A DNA stretch of 64,000 nucleotides from an uncultured candidate division WPS-2 bacterium (GCA_937927945.1 CALEYW010000055.1:7298-71297), one strand, 5' to 3'; positions 17,543 through 26,076 are shown, numbered from the stretch's first letter. The notes: generated by a model not told the origin, from the sequence alone. A program made the numbers and translations.

Positions 17543-17959
17543 CTACTTCAGCGTCTGCACGTACGCGGCGACGTCGTGAAGATCGGTCTTCGAGAGCCGC
17601 CAGTGCGGCATCATCGGATGCAGCGTCTTCCCTTCGTTGTCGACGCCGGTCGAGATCGCGCGCTCGAGCAGCGCGAGCGTGTAGGGGTGCTTCTGGTGCG
17701 TCACGAGCGCCGCGTGACGCAGGTCGGCGCTGACCGCGCCGCCCGGGAGGTGCACGCCACCCGATCCGTCGGCGCGATGGCATGCGGCGCACGAGGAGCG
17801 CATCGGCGCCCGTTGCGCGCCGATCGGCCTTCCAGCCAGATCGCGGCCGGTCAGGAAGATCGCGCGTCCGTTCGCCATCGGTGAGGTCGCATTCGCAACC
17901 GCCGCGGTGACGGCGGCGAGGAAGACGACGGCGAGCATGATCGGCGTGCGCTGAACCAT
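17543..17959 (-). CDS. Monoheme c-type cytochrome, 138 aa
   Basis: The start is ATG 17957-17959 (complement), giving a signal peptide MVQRTPIMLAVVFLAAVTAA. The heme motif is CAACH near residue 57-61. The likely distal methionine lies in the segment TLHPMMPHW near residue 116, which matches the class I cytochrome c pattern. The C-terminal helix (DLHDVAAYVQTLK) is also typical. The protein would act in the periplasm as a single-electron carrier. The partner enzyme is not obvious in the neighbourhood. The upstream gene encodes a membrane protein 32 bases away on the same strand. Confidence 0.85.
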   Translation of the reverse strand: MVQRTPIMLAVVFLAAVTAAVANATSPMANGRAIFLTGRDLAGRPIGAQRAPMRSSCAACHRADGSGGVHLPGGAVSADLRHAALVTHQKHPYTLALLERAISTGVDNEGKTLHPMMPHWRLSKTDLHDVAAYVQTLK

Positions 17960-17991
17960 GCGCTCCAATACCCGTCCGCCGCAGGCCCTTC

Positions 17992-18726
17992 CTATCGCCT
18001 CCGCAGCAGCACGTAGAACCGCGCCTTGACCAAGGCGCCGTACGCCGCGGTGAAGCCACCCACCACGAACGCGGTCAACAAGCCGAGCCCCGGAACGTGG
18101 ATGCAGAACGCGTCGACGAACCGCCCGACGAAAAACGCCGCGAGGACTCCGCAAAATGCGATCAGCGTCGGTCCCGCGTGCGACGACGCAAGGCGAAACG
18201 ACGTCCGGATCGCGCTGACGCCGTCCTGACCGTCGAACACGATCGCCGGCGTGACGTACATGAGAAAATACGACAGCACGAAGAGCATCGGTATGCCGAT
18301 CAGTACGAGCGAGAGCACCAGCGGTACGATCGTCATCAGCCCGATCAGCACGAAGGCCACCAGCAACGCCGGCAAGCGCCGCAGCGTGAGCTGCAGCGCG
18401 GCGCCGAAGTTCGGGTCGCGGCCCTCCCACACGTCGTGCGCGGCGGCGATCACCAGCACGTGAGCGACGTACGTCAGCAGCGCGATCGCGAAGACGGCGG
18501 CGAACACACCCGCGGCGCCGGCTCCGAGCGCCGCGAGAGCGCCCGCCGCATGGCCGATCAGCGCGGCCGCCACCACCGACACGACGACGGCGCCGATCGC
18601 AAAGAACACGATCGCCGCGCTGAGCATCGACGCGACGGCCGTCGGGATGGCTAGGGTCCAGCGCTTTGCCAGGAGCGTGAGCGCGTCGCTCAGTTCTCGA
18701 CCGGCATCGATTTCGGGGACGACCAT
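17992..18726 (-). CDS. Polytopic membrane protein, 244 aa
   Basis: The ATG at 18724-18726 (complement) follows a GGGAGG. After a short helical N-terminus (DAGRELSDALTLLAKRW) there are about six membrane segments in pairs with small-residue-rich helices (for example AAIVFFAIGAVVVSVVAAALIG and FLMYVTPAIVFDGQ). This organisation resembles the membrane domain linked to glycerophosphodiesterases and other DUF-type six-helix proteins with the 'AIRTSFRLA' loop between helices. No catalytic motif is visible. It may be a membrane organiser or permease-like protein. Confidence 0.7.
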   Translation of the reverse strand: MVVPEIDAGRELSDALTLLAKRWTLAIPTAVASMLSAAIVFFAIGAVVVSVVAAALIGHAAGALAALGAGAAGVFAAVFAIALLTYVAHVLVIAAAHDVWEGRDPNFGAALQLTLRRLPALLVAFVLIGLMTIVPLVLSLVLIGIPMLFVLSYFLMYVTPAIVFDGQDGVSAIRTSFRLASSHAGPTLIAFCGVLAAFFVGRFVDAFCIHVPGLGLLTAFVVGGFTAAYGALVKARFYVLLRRR

Positions 18727-18790
18727 GGCTACGACCCTCCCGTCAGCGACCTCGCCCGGTAGTAGCGGCCGCCGTCCCGAAAGGTTTCGG

Positions 18791-19168
18791 TCAGCCCTCG
18801 TCGGGCCCCGCGTCGGAACGCAGGCCGAGGATCGCGCCGAATAGGGCTGAGAGCCCCGGCTTGCGGCGACGCCGATCGGGCCCGCGCCGTTCCACCGGAA
18901 CCTCGCTATCGCCGGTCGCGGCGCGGCGCGGGCCGCGACGGCGGTCGAACACGAACGTGGACGCGGCGGCATCCGTGTTCGCGGGCGGGGTCTCGTTTTC
19001 GACGTCTTCCAGCAGGCCGTCGATCCCGGGGAGGCGCGTGCGGCGGTCGCCCTGGCGCCGGTCGAGTGGGGTCACATCCTCCTCGACGCGACGCGGACCA
19101 CGCCGGCGGTCGAACGAGGGGTCGTCCGCAGGAGGTCCGTCGTCCGTGCGACCGAGCTGTTGATGCAT
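18791..19168 (-). CDS. Arg-rich protein with DRRRGPRR-type repeats, 125 aa
   Basis: The start ATG 19166-19168 (complement) follows AAAGGACC. Five short blocks with Arg clusters recur through the protein: FDRRRGPRR (twice), LDRRQGDRRT, and VERRGPDRRRR. Between them are acidic linkers (for example VEEDVTP and EDVENETPP), giving an alternating charge pattern. No known fold is seen and most of the chain looks disordered, except for a short hydrophobic tail (GLSALFGAILGL). Similar 'RRxxxRR' strings occur next to PilZ domains and in some envelope proteins, but no PilZ domain is present here. It may bind nucleic acid, membrane lipids or acidic partners; none of this is shown by the sequence. Confidence 0.65.
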   Translation of the reverse strand: MHQQLGRTDDGPPADDPSFDRRRGPRRVEEDVTPLDRRQGDRRTRLPGIDGLLEDVENETPPANTDAAASTFVFDRRRGPRRAATGDSEVPVERRGPDRRRRKPGLSALFGAILGLRSDAGPDEG

Positions 19169-19314
19169 GGTGGTCCTTTCACTATCGGCGCTCGGACGCC
19201 GCATCGTGAGCCTTCACCGGAGGGCCCGGGTTTCGGTCGTATGGTCCACCCCTAATACCCCGTCTCGCCCCGGTACCTAGCAGGCGCCAACCGCGCCTAA
19301 GGATCGGGTTCGTT

Positions 19315-20194
19315 CTATCGAGCCGGCAGCGAGCCGATCTCCACCAGGTCGACGCCGTCGCGCTGGGCGCGGCGTGCGAACCGTTCGAAGGCCTCCCGGG
19401 ACGCGGGGCGCGCGTGGAGTGCCACGGTCGCGACGCCGGTGCGCTGCGCGATCAACAGCGACTGCGCGAGCAGGAAGTCGACGTAGGGGCCGTTCTCGCG
19501 CGCGTCGGCGGTCACGTCGCGCGAGATCGCCGGAACGCCGGCATGCCGTGCGGCGCGCAGCAGCGCGTCGCCGTCCAGCAGGTCGTCCACGACCAGCCCG
19601 CCGCGATTGGCAGCGACGAGCGCGTTCGCGCGCGCATTCTCGCCGGTTGAGCACGCGATGCCGGCCGCGCCGGCGCGCCGCAGCGCCGCGATCGCCGAGA
19701 GGGCGGCATCGCCGCATGCGATCAGCGCCGTCTGCCCCGCCTTCCGCGCAACCCGCAGCACGGCGCTCGGCGTCTCGGCCGAGATCACGACCGCCAGCGG
19801 ATACGGCTCGGCGACGAACGCCCCCAGCGCGCTCGCGCTGCGGTCCGCGTCGACCAGCAGGACCGACACCCGCCCGCGGTCGTGACGCGCGTCGAACGCG
19901 CGTGGGGCCCAGCCGCTCGGGCGCATCGCGACGGCGCGGTCCGGATCGCCGTACCGGTCGGGATCGTTCTCGGCCGCGTCGAGAGACCGCGCCCCACGCA
20001 GCATGCGCGAGAGGTCGCGCGGTTCGATCGCGTCGGGCGGAGGCGGCGCAGCGCGCCGCGCGATGCCGGGCGGCCCCAGCGCGGCCGTGCCGTAGCTGTG
20101 TCCGCCGGCAAACCCGACGCCGATCGCCCAGCGAGCCGCCCAGCACGACCGACCAAACCACCGTGCCCGCCGCGTTTCGCGCGCGCGGACGCAT
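19315..20194 (-). pseudogene. YibQ-like divergent polysaccharide deacetylase, frameshifted near the N-terminus
   Basis: The last 229 residues (frame ending with TAG 19315-19317, complement) show the outline of the divergent polysaccharide deacetylase family: a VSVLLVDAD strand, a central repeated alpha/beta pattern, VPAISRDVTAD near the C-terminus, and a final GVDLVEIGSL. The likely start ATG at 20192-20194 overlaps the rodA stop by one base (TGATG). It encodes MRPRARNAAGTVVWSVVLGG, the beginning of a membrane anchor, but the continuation AIGVGFAGGHSYG is in another frame. Removing one G near 20125-20135 joins them. Actinobacterial clusters usually have a penicillin-binding protein at this position. 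Functional state is uncertain. Confidence 0.55.
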
Positions 20195-21438
20195 CAACGC
20201 GCCGGGATGCGTCGTTCGCTGGAGATCGCCCACAGCAGCGCGACCAGCAAGAAGTTCGTCACCAGCGAGCTACCGCCGTACGAGACGAACGGCAGCGTGA
20301 TCCCGGTGAGCGGGAACAGGCGCAGGACGCCGCCCACGATGATCACGATCTGAAATCCGAATACCGCCGCGAGGCCCGTGGCGAGCAGCTTCGCATACAA
20401 GTCCGGTTGGCGGTTCGCGACCCGCAGCGCACGCAGAACGACCGCCAGGAAGATCGCGAGCAACACGATCGAGCCGATCGTTCCCCATTCTTCACCGTAC
20501 GCGGCGTACACGTAATCCGTCGCGACGCTCGGGATGTAGTCGGGCCGTCCCAAGCCGTAACCGGTGCCGAACAATCCGCCGTTCGCGATCGAGAAGAGCG
20601 ATTGCACCGCTTGATAGCCGGCGCCGAGCGGGTCGTGGAACGGATCGCGCCAGACCGCGATGCGCCGCTCGACGTAACTGTAGTGGGTCGCTGCCCACAG
20701 CGCGGCCAGGGCGAAGACGCCGCTCGCACCGACCACCAGATCGATGCGGCGGGTCGCCACGTACAGCATCGCGACGAACGTGCCGAGCAGCAGCGTCGCC
20801 ATGCCGAGATCGCGCTCGAACACCAGGATCCCCATCGAGATCCCCCAGCCCAGGAAGAGCGGCCCCAGATACTTCGCGTTTGCGCGCAGCGACCACGGTT
20901 TCGTGCGCGCGATCACGTCGGCCGTCTCGGTCAGATACGACGCCATGAAGAGGACGACGAAGAGCTTGATGATCTCGACCGGTTCGAACTGCACAGGCCC
21001 CAAGCGGATCCACAAGCGCGCGCCGTTCACTTCCTGACCGAACAGCGCCAGCGCGACGAACAGCACGATCGAACCGAGAATCCAGATGTACTTGTACGCC
21101 GCCAGCACGCGAAACCGTTCGAACGCCGGACCGGCCGCCACGGCCAGCACCAGGGAGAACGCGAGCCACACGACCTGGCGCTGGGCGAGACTCGGCTCCA
21201 GCCGCGCCACGACCGCGAGACCGATCGCGGAGAGGACGACGGCCAGCGCGGGCAAGGTGTCGTCACGCGTGACGTTCGCCGGCCGGAGGATCGGCCACGC
21301 GAGCGCCAGCGCGCCGAGCGCAAACGGCAGCCAGGCGGGCAGCGCGCCGGAGGGTGCGAGCCGCAGCGTCGCGGCGGCGACGACCAGCGCGAGCACCATC
21401 GGCACGCACGCGCGCAGGCGTGCGAGCAGCGGACTCAC
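20194..21438 (-). CDS. FtsW/RodA/SpoVE-family lipid II polymerase, 414 aa
   Basis: The protein has about ten membrane helices and the SEDS landmarks: NGARLWIRLGPVQFEPVEI..K in the first half, GYGLGRPDYIPSVATDYVYA..GEEWG in the fourth periplasmic loop, and TGITLPFVSYGGSSL near the C-terminus. These enzymes polymerise glycan strands of peptidoglycan, usually with a class B penicillin-binding protein. The GTG start at 21436-21438 (complement) overlaps the previous stop as GTGA. The cluster order FHA, FHA, phosphatase-like, SEDS matches the mycobacterial fhaA-fhaB-pstP-rodA set, so RodA is the better guess than FtsW, but the sequence does not decide. Confidence 0.9.
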   Translation of the reverse strand: MSPLLARLRACVPMVLALVVAAATLRLAPSGALPAWLPFALGALALAWPILRPANVTRDDTLPALAVVLSAIGLAVVARLEPSLAQRQVVWLAFSLVLAVAAGPAFERFRVLAAYKYIWILGSIVLFVALALFGQEVNGARLWIRLGPVQFEPVEIIKLFVVLFMASYLTETADVIARTKPWSLRANAKYLGPLFLGWGISMGILVFERDLGMATLLLGTFVAMLYVATRRIDLVVGASGVFALAALWAATHYSYVERRIAVWRDPFHDPLGAGYQAVQSLFSIANGGLFGTGYGLGRPDYIPSVATDYVYAAYGEEWGTIGSIVLLAIFLAVVLRALRVANRQPDLYAKLLATGLAAVFGFQIVIIVGGVLRLFPLTGITLPFVSYGGSSLVTNFLLVALLWAISSERRIPAR

Positions 21439-22232
21439 GCGGCGGCGAAGAGAGCGTGCAACATTACGAGAGCGATGATCGTGGCGGCCACCATCGCGGC
21501 GAGGGCGATGGTGACTTCCCGCACCGGCGGCTTGCGGCACGGTCCCGCACCGGAGGCCTCGTGAAACGCCCGTCCCACGATCACCGTGCCGGCACCGTCG
21601 CCGCGAATGCCGGCGATCGCGAGCAGGCGCGCGGTGACGTCTTCGGACGAGGCGGAAGCACGCAGGGCATCGGCGATCTCGTCTTCGGAGAGCAGTTCGT
21701 GCAGCGCGCCGCTCGAGAGGACCAGCGCGTCGCCGTGCATCAGCCGAAGGTGTTCGAGCGACGGTTCGAGCAGGGGCTGCGTCCCGAGCGTCCGGGTCAG
21801 CAGGCGCAACGGGCCGTCGCCCATCGCATCGTCGGTGGTGAGCGTCGAGAGCGTGCCGTCGCGGCCGAGATACGCGCGCGTCGCGCCGACGTGTCCGACG
21901 AACGCATGGTCGCCGACGATCAGCGCCGCCGTGATCGAGGTCCCCGATGCGACGAAGTCCTCGGTGCTGCCGGAATGCGCGTAGACGCGCGCGTTCGCCG
22001 CCGAGAAGGCGCTCGAAAGGGCGCTGCGCGGATCGCGGCGCTCGCCGCGGACGCGGCGCTTGAGGCTGTCACGTATCGAGAGCACGGCGACCTCGGGCGC
22101 GGGCCGTTCGCGAATGCGTCCGAACCCGTGCGCGACCGCGAGCAGCACGATGCCGGGCGCGACGATCTCGGCGACGTAGGCCTCATCGCTGCCACGCGGG
22201 ACACCGGGTCGCGAACCGACCGCTATCTCCAT
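21435..22232 (-). CDS. PP2C-like protein with degenerate active site (putative pseudophosphatase), 265 aa
   Basis: The overall pattern is PP2C (PstP/PrpC) but key residues are replaced. The usual VADGMGG is VAHGFGR; GDSRAYL is GATRAYL (about residue 115); the DGL of the SDGL motif is GAL (VLSSGALHELLS); and the final DN..T is DGAGTV. These aspartates bind the two metal ions in active enzymes, so catalysis is doubtful. A C-terminal helix (TIALAAMVAATIIALVMLHALFA) anchors it in the membrane, as in PstP. The ATG at 22230-22232 (complement) lies ten bases inside the upstream FHA gene. A regulatory or scaffolding role in cell-wall control is inferred. Confidence 0.7.
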   Translation of the reverse strand: MEIAVGSRPGVPRGSDEAYVAEIVAPGIVLLAVAHGFGRIRERPAPEVAVLSIRDSLKRRVRGERRDPRSALSSAFSAANARVYAHSGSTEDFVASGTSITAALIVGDHAFVGHVGATRAYLGRDGTLSTLTTDDAMGDGPLRLLTRTLGTQPLLEPSLEHLRLMHGDALVLSSGALHELLSEDEIADALRASASSEDVTARLLAIAGIRGDGAGTVIVGRAFHEASGAGPCRKPPVREVTIALAAMVAATIIALVMLHALFAAA

Positions 22233-22639
22233 GCTCCCACTCCTCGGAACACCAGGGCTGCCGTTCCCACCGTCACTTCGTCGTCGACTGCGAGGAGCCG
22301 CGGCGCGCGGACGGCCTCACCTTCGACCGTCGTCCCGTTGCGGCTTCCCAAATCTTCGACGTATACGCCGTCGTCTCGCATCTCGATTCTCGCGTGAAGG
22401 CGGCTTACCCGCGCGTCGTCGAGCCGAAGGTCGGCACTCGGCGCCCGCCCTACGAGGATACGCCTTCCGAAGCGATATGTCTTGATCGCGCCGGCATGAA
22501 AAACGGTCAGTTCGATCCCGGTCGGGATGGTGGCCTCGAGCGCGGGCGCCGGCGGCGGCCCGCGACGGTCGCGCACCAGGACGACGTAGGCGAGAAAGGT
22601 GCAGGACAAGCCGAGCGTCACCAGGCGCGGGTCGGTCAC
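22223..22639 (-). CDS. FHA-domain membrane protein (FhaB-like), 138 aa
   Basis: A single N-terminal helix (LVTLGLSCTFLAYVVLV) is followed by a forkhead-associated domain: RILVGRAPSADLRLDD (about 70-85), SRLHARIE, and LGSRNGTTVEGE. The Gly-Arg, Ser, Arg-Leu-His and Ser-Arg-Asn residues are those that bind phosphothreonine. The GTG start at 22637-22639 overlaps the upstream stop as GTGA. In mycobacteria the equivalent FhaB/FipA links Ser/Thr kinase signalling to septal growth. No kinase gene lies in the window. Confidence 0.85.
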   Translation of the reverse strand: MTDPRLVTLGLSCTFLAYVVLVRDRRGPPPAPALEATIPTGIELTVFHAGAIKTYRFGRRILVGRAPSADLRLDDARVSRLHARIEMRDDGVYVEDLGSRNGTTVEGEAVRAPRLLAVDDEVTVGTAALVFRGVGAWR

Positions 22640-23250
22640 GTGAGCTCCACGATGCGCATGAACGTCTCGCCGACGGTCAGGATCTGCCCGCGATCGAGCC
22701 GCGAACGGCGGACCTGTGCGCCGTCGACGAACGTGCCGTTCGACGAGCCGAGATCTTCGACGGTCCAACCGGTGCCGTCGGGTACGATCCGCGCGTGGTG
22801 GCGCGACGCGCGCGCATCGTGCAGCACGACCGTGTTGTCGTCGGCGCGGCCGATGGTGAGGTCACTAGCGAGCGGCGTGCGCGTGCCGTCGGCCCGCTCG
22901 AGCGCGAGCGTCTGCACGCGCTCGTCGACGACGGCCTCGATCGCCAGCGACCCGTCGACGACGTCCGGATCTTCGTCGAGCACGACGCGCGCCGCGGCGG
23001 CGCGATCGGCGGGCAGCACCTCGCGCAGCATCGCGGTCCAGCGCCCCTCGAGAAAGTCGCGTTCGCCGGTGAACCGCGCGTAGTCGCGCGGATGGACGCG
23101 CACGAGGTACACGTCGCTGGGATTCGCCTGCGCCGTCGCCACCAGCCGCCGGCCGATCTGCGCCGGATCGAGGGCGCTCGGGAAGACCCGCGCAAACGAA
23201 TCCTCGACGACGCGCGCGCACGCGCCCTCGATCCGGGCGAAGATGTTCAC
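22636..23250 (-). CDS. DUF3662/FHA-domain protein (FhaA-like), 204 aa
   Basis: The N-terminal half (NIFARIEGACARVVEDSFARVF, then LDPAQIGRRLVATA) matches the DUF3662 domain of actinobacterial FhaA. The C-terminal half is an FHA domain with LTIGRADDNTVVLHD, ASRHHARI and LGSSNGTFVDG. It should bind phosphothreonine on cell-wall proteins, such as MviN in mycobacteria. I set the start at GTG 23248-23250 (complement), where the recognisable domain begins; earlier starts would add only a disordered sequence shared with the rsmB end. The stop overlaps the next GTG by GTGA. Confidence 0.85.
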   Translation of the reverse strand: MNIFARIEGACARVVEDSFARVFPSALDPAQIGRRLVATAQANPSDVYLVRVHPRDYARFTGERDFLEGRWTAMLREVLPADRAAAARVVLDEDPDVVDGSLAIEAVVDERVQTLALERADGTRTPLASDLTIGRADDNTVVLHDARASRHHARIVPDGTGWTVEDLGSSNGTFVDGAQVRRSRLDRGQILTVGETFMRIVELT

Positions 23251-23269
23251 GCGAGCGGCGTCCTCGGGT

Positions 23270-24589
23270 TCACGCGCGCCGGGTGAGCCTCGCGACGAAA
23301 AATCCGTCGCGGCCGTCGATGCCGGGCGGTACGAGCACGTCGCCGGCAGCGCCCAGAAACGGCGCGTAGCGCGGCGCGATCGCATCGCGCGCGAACGCAT
23401 CGTGCGAAGCGAGGAATCCGTCGATCACGTCTTCTCCTTCCCGGCGATCGGTCGAGCAAACCGCATACACGAGCACGCCGCCCGGCTTGACGCAGCGCGC
23501 CGCGGCGCCGAGCAGCGCGCGCTGCAGCTCGGCCATACGTTCGGGGTCGTTGGGCTGCTTGCGCCAGCGCGCCTCCGGCTGCCGCCCCAGGATGCCCAGG
23601 CCCGAGCACGGCGCATCGAGCAGGACCGCGTCATCTTCGCCGGTCGCGCGCATCGTCGTCGCGTCGGCGGTGACCAGCGCGACGGAGCCGATTCCCGCCG
23701 CGCGCAGGCGCGCGGTGCACTGGGCGATCTTGTTCGCGTCGTCATCCACCGCCAAGACCGTTCCCGAATCGCCGGTCCGGCTCGCGATCTGCAGCGTCTT
23801 GTTGCCGCGCCCGCAGCACAGCTCGACGATGCGCATCCCCGGCTGCGGATCCAGGATGTCGACCGGAAAGGCCGCCGCTTCCGCGTGGAGGTGCCAGCGA
23901 TGCTGCGCGAGGCGTTCCACCTCGGCCGCGGATGTGCCGGGGTCGAGCACGAGCACGTCGCGGGCGAAGGCGCTGGGCGTCGTCGCGATCTCCGCTTCCG
24001 TGAGCGCCTGCTGCGCCTCGGCCCGGGTCGCACGCCGCTCGTCGATGCACAGACCGGCCGGCGCGGACCCGTTGACGCCGGCCACGATCGCGTCGAGCCG
24101 CTCCTCGCCGAACCGCTCGCGCCAATGCGTGACGACCCAGGTCGGCAGCGACGCGCGCGTCGGCAGGTCGGCCTCCCGCGGCGCTTCGACCGCGACCTTC
24201 CGCAAGACCGCGTTCACCAACCCGGCGGTGCCTTTGTGGCCGTACTTGCGGGCCAGTCCGACGCTCTCCGACACGGCGGCGTACGCTTCGACGCCGGACA
24301 TCAGCCGCAGCTGGTACGTGCCCAGCCGCAAGATTTCCGCGATCGGTTGCGGCAGGGTCTGCGCGCGCTCGCCCACGTACGGCTGCAGCTCGAAATCGAG
24401 AAAGCGGCGCATCTTGATCGCGCCGTACGCGAGTTCGGTCGCGAACGCGCGGTCGCGCGGATCGAGGCTCGACTTGCGCAGGCGATAGTCCAGCGCTTCG
24501 CGCGCGCCGCGGGGGCTAGCGCCGAAGACGTCGCGGCAGACTTGCAATGCGACCTCTCGCGCCGACGTCGCAGCGGGCGTCGGGCTCAC
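23270..24589 (-). CDS. rsmB: 16S rRNA (cytosine-967-C5)-methyltransferase RsmB, 439 aa
   Basis: The N-terminal NusB-like domain (about 10-135, ALDYRLRKSS... FELQPYV) precedes the Rossmann methyltransferase with VELCCGRGNKT (SAM binding), LLDAPCSGLGILG and VYAVCSTDRREGE. The Cys in AVCSTD is the catalytic nucleophile and the Cys in DAPCSG is the release residue. It methylates C967 of 16S rRNA. The GTG start at 24587-24589 overlaps the fmt stop as GTGA. In Firmicutes and proteobacteria rsmB also follows fmt. Confidence 0.92.
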   Translation of the reverse strand: MSPTPAATSAREVALQVCRDVFGASPRGAREALDYRLRKSSLDPRDRAFATELAYGAIKMRRFLDFELQPYVGERAQTLPQPIAEILRLGTYQLRLMSGVEAYAAVSESVGLARKYGHKGTAGLVNAVLRKVAVEAPREADLPTRASLPTWVVTHWRERFGEERLDAIVAGVNGSAPAGLCIDERRATRAEAQQALTEAEIATTPSAFARDVLVLDPGTSAAEVERLAQHRWHLHAEAAAFPVDILDPQPGMRIVELCCGRGNKTLQIASRTGDSGTVLAVDDDANKIAQCTARLRAAGIGSVALVTADATTMRATGEDDAVLLDAPCSGLGILGRQPEARWRKQPNDPERMAELQRALLGAAARCVKPGGVLVYAVCSTDRREGEDVIDGFLASHDAFARDAIAPRYAPFLGAAGDVLVPPGIDGRDGFFVARLTRRA

Positions 24590-25485
24590 GCGCGCACGCT
24601 CGAACGGCGCCACGCGGCACCGCTCATCGGCGCGCGGTTCGGCGGCACCACGCGCAAGAGGACGATGCCGTCGTACGCGAAGCCGTCGTCGGCGGTCACC
24701 GCGCCGGGCGGCTCTCCGTCGCGCGCCGCGCGCGCTGCGAGCACTTTGAGCGTTTCGCCGTCGACGGTCAGGCGGGCTGCCGGGACGGGTGCGAGCGATC
24801 GGATCTGATTCACCATTCCTACGGGGCCGCGCGTTTCGTCGAGCGGCCAGCATGCTTTGAGGATCGGGCGGGTCAGCGTGCGCGCGATCTCGTCGTCCGG
24901 AATTCCGAACGACGATTGCGGGCGCGGCTCGAGCGTGCCCTGCGCGGTGCGCTCGAGCGCGTCGGCCAGCAGCGCCGCACCGCGTAGCGCGAGACGGTCG
25001 TGCAGCTCGCCGTACGTTTCGTCGGGCCCGAGCGCCGTGCGTTCCTGCAGCACGACGTCGCCGGTGTCCATACCCGCGTCCATCAGGATGATCGAGACGC
25101 CCGTTTCGGTGCGGCCGTCCCAGATCGCGGACTGCAGCGGCGTCGCGCCGCGGTACAGCGGGAGCAGCGAGGGATGCACGTTGAGCGAGCCGTGCGGCGG
25201 AACGTCGAGCAGCGCTTGCGGGACGATCTTGCCGTACGACGCGACGACGAACGCGTCGGGTGCGAGCGCGCGTACCTCATCGACGAACGGCTTGAGCCGT
25301 TCGGGCGTGAAGACGCGCAGGCTGCGGGCTTCGGCGGCGCGCTTCACCGGCGTGGCGACGAGCTTGTGGCCGCGGCCGGCGGGCCGGTCCGGCTGCGTGA
25401 CGACACCGAGGATCTCGTGCCGCTGCGCGACCGCTTCGAGGATCGGAACGGCGAACTCGCTCGTTCCGAAAACGACGACCTTCAG
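24586..25485 (-). CDS. fmt: Methionyl-tRNA formyltransferase, probable CTG start, 299 aa
   Basis: The protein has FGTSEFAVPILEAV at its start, QPDRPAGRGHKL, SLNVHPSLLPLYRGATPLQSAI with the catalytic Asn-His, and GVSIILMDAGMDTGDV: the full formyltransferase core. It formylates initiator Met-tRNA using 10-formyl-THF. The C-terminal OB-fold is also present. There is no ATG or GTG at the expected place; a CTG at 25483-25485 (complement) overlaps the def stop as CTGA, the same geometry as the GTGA overlaps around it. It could also start elsewhere, but the family begins close to this point. Confidence 0.9.
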   Translation of the reverse strand: MKVVVFGTSEFAVPILEAVAQRHEILGVVTQPDRPAGRGHKLVATPVKRAAEARSLRVFTPERLKPFVDEVRALAPDAFVVASYGKIVPQALLDVPPHGSLNVHPSLLPLYRGATPLQSAIWDGRTETGVSIILMDAGMDTGDVVLQERTALGPDETYGELHDRLALRGAALLADALERTAQGTLEPRPQSSFGIPDDEIARTLTRPILKACWPLDETRGPVGMVNQIRSLAPVPAARLTVDGETLKVLAARAARDGEPPGAVTADDGFAYDGIVLLRVVPPNRAPMSGAAWRRSSVRA

Positions 25486-26018
25486 CGAGCGCCGGCGGCG
25501 ACCGCTTCGGCCTCCGCGACTTCCTCGTCGGTTTGCGCGGGCCGCACGTTCTTCGCCTTGTCGATGTACAGGATGCCGTCGAGGTGGTCCATCTCGTGCT
25601 GCAGGCAGCGCGCGAAGAGCCCTTCGCCCTCGAGTTTGATGCGCTTGCCGTGGCGGTCCAGCCCGACGCACACGACGCGCTGGAAGCGGATCATCTCACC
25701 GATCATGCCCGGCACGGAGAGGCAGCCTTCGATCGCTTCGACCTCACCCTCGGTCTGCGTGAACTTCGGGTTGATAACGACGAGCGGGCCGCCGTTCTTC
25801 TCGTCATCCTCGTCTTGGAGGTCGACGGTGAAGATGCGCTTGGAGATCCCGATCTGCGGCGCAGCCAGACCGATCCCGGGCGCGGCGTACATCGTCTCGA
25901 ACATGTCGTCGAGCAACTGCTGGAAGATCGGGTCGGCAATGTCGGCCGGATCGACCTTCTTCGCGACCTTGCGCAGGGTGGGATGGCCGTCGGTGATGAT
26001 TTCGCGGATGTACGCCAT
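25482..26018 (-). CDS. def: Peptide deformylase, 178 aa
   Basis: Three motifs of the metal site are present: GIGLAAPQIG (about 50), EGCLSVPG (about 100) and QHEMDHLDG (about 140), where Cys and the two His bind iron or zinc and Glu is catalytic. It removes the formyl group from nascent proteins, the reverse of the step that needs fmt next to it. I chose ATG 26016-26018 (complement) because MAYIREIITDGHPTLRKVA is the normal family start; a TATACT hexamer lies only 13 bases upstream, so the message may be leaderless or nearly so. Confidence 0.92.
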   Translation of the reverse strand: MAYIREIITDGHPTLRKVAKKVDPADIADPIFQQLLDDMFETMYAAPGIGLAAPQIGISKRIFTVDLQDEDDEKNGGPLVVINPKFTQTEGEVEAIEGCLSVPGMIGEMIRFQRVVCVGLDRHGKRIKLEGEGLFARCLQHEMDHLDGILYIDKAKNVRPAQTDEEVAEAEAVAAGAR

Positions 26019-26030
26019 GGCGGTGCCCTC

Positions 26031-26036
26031 AGTATA
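26031..26036 (-). promoter_or_regulatory. Candidate -10 box (TATACT) for the def-fmt-rsmB run
   Basis: TATACT on the minus strand lies 13 bases upstream of the def start codon. A -35 match is weak. If used, transcription would begin about six bases before the ATG. Confidence 0.35.
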
Positions 26037-26076
26037 ACCTGAGCGGCCGAATTCTGGTTCCGGGTCGCCGTCAGCA

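Noticed and set aside
21435..22232. Active PP2C phosphatase (PstP)
   Set aside because: The aspartates needed for the metal pair are replaced at each readable motif.
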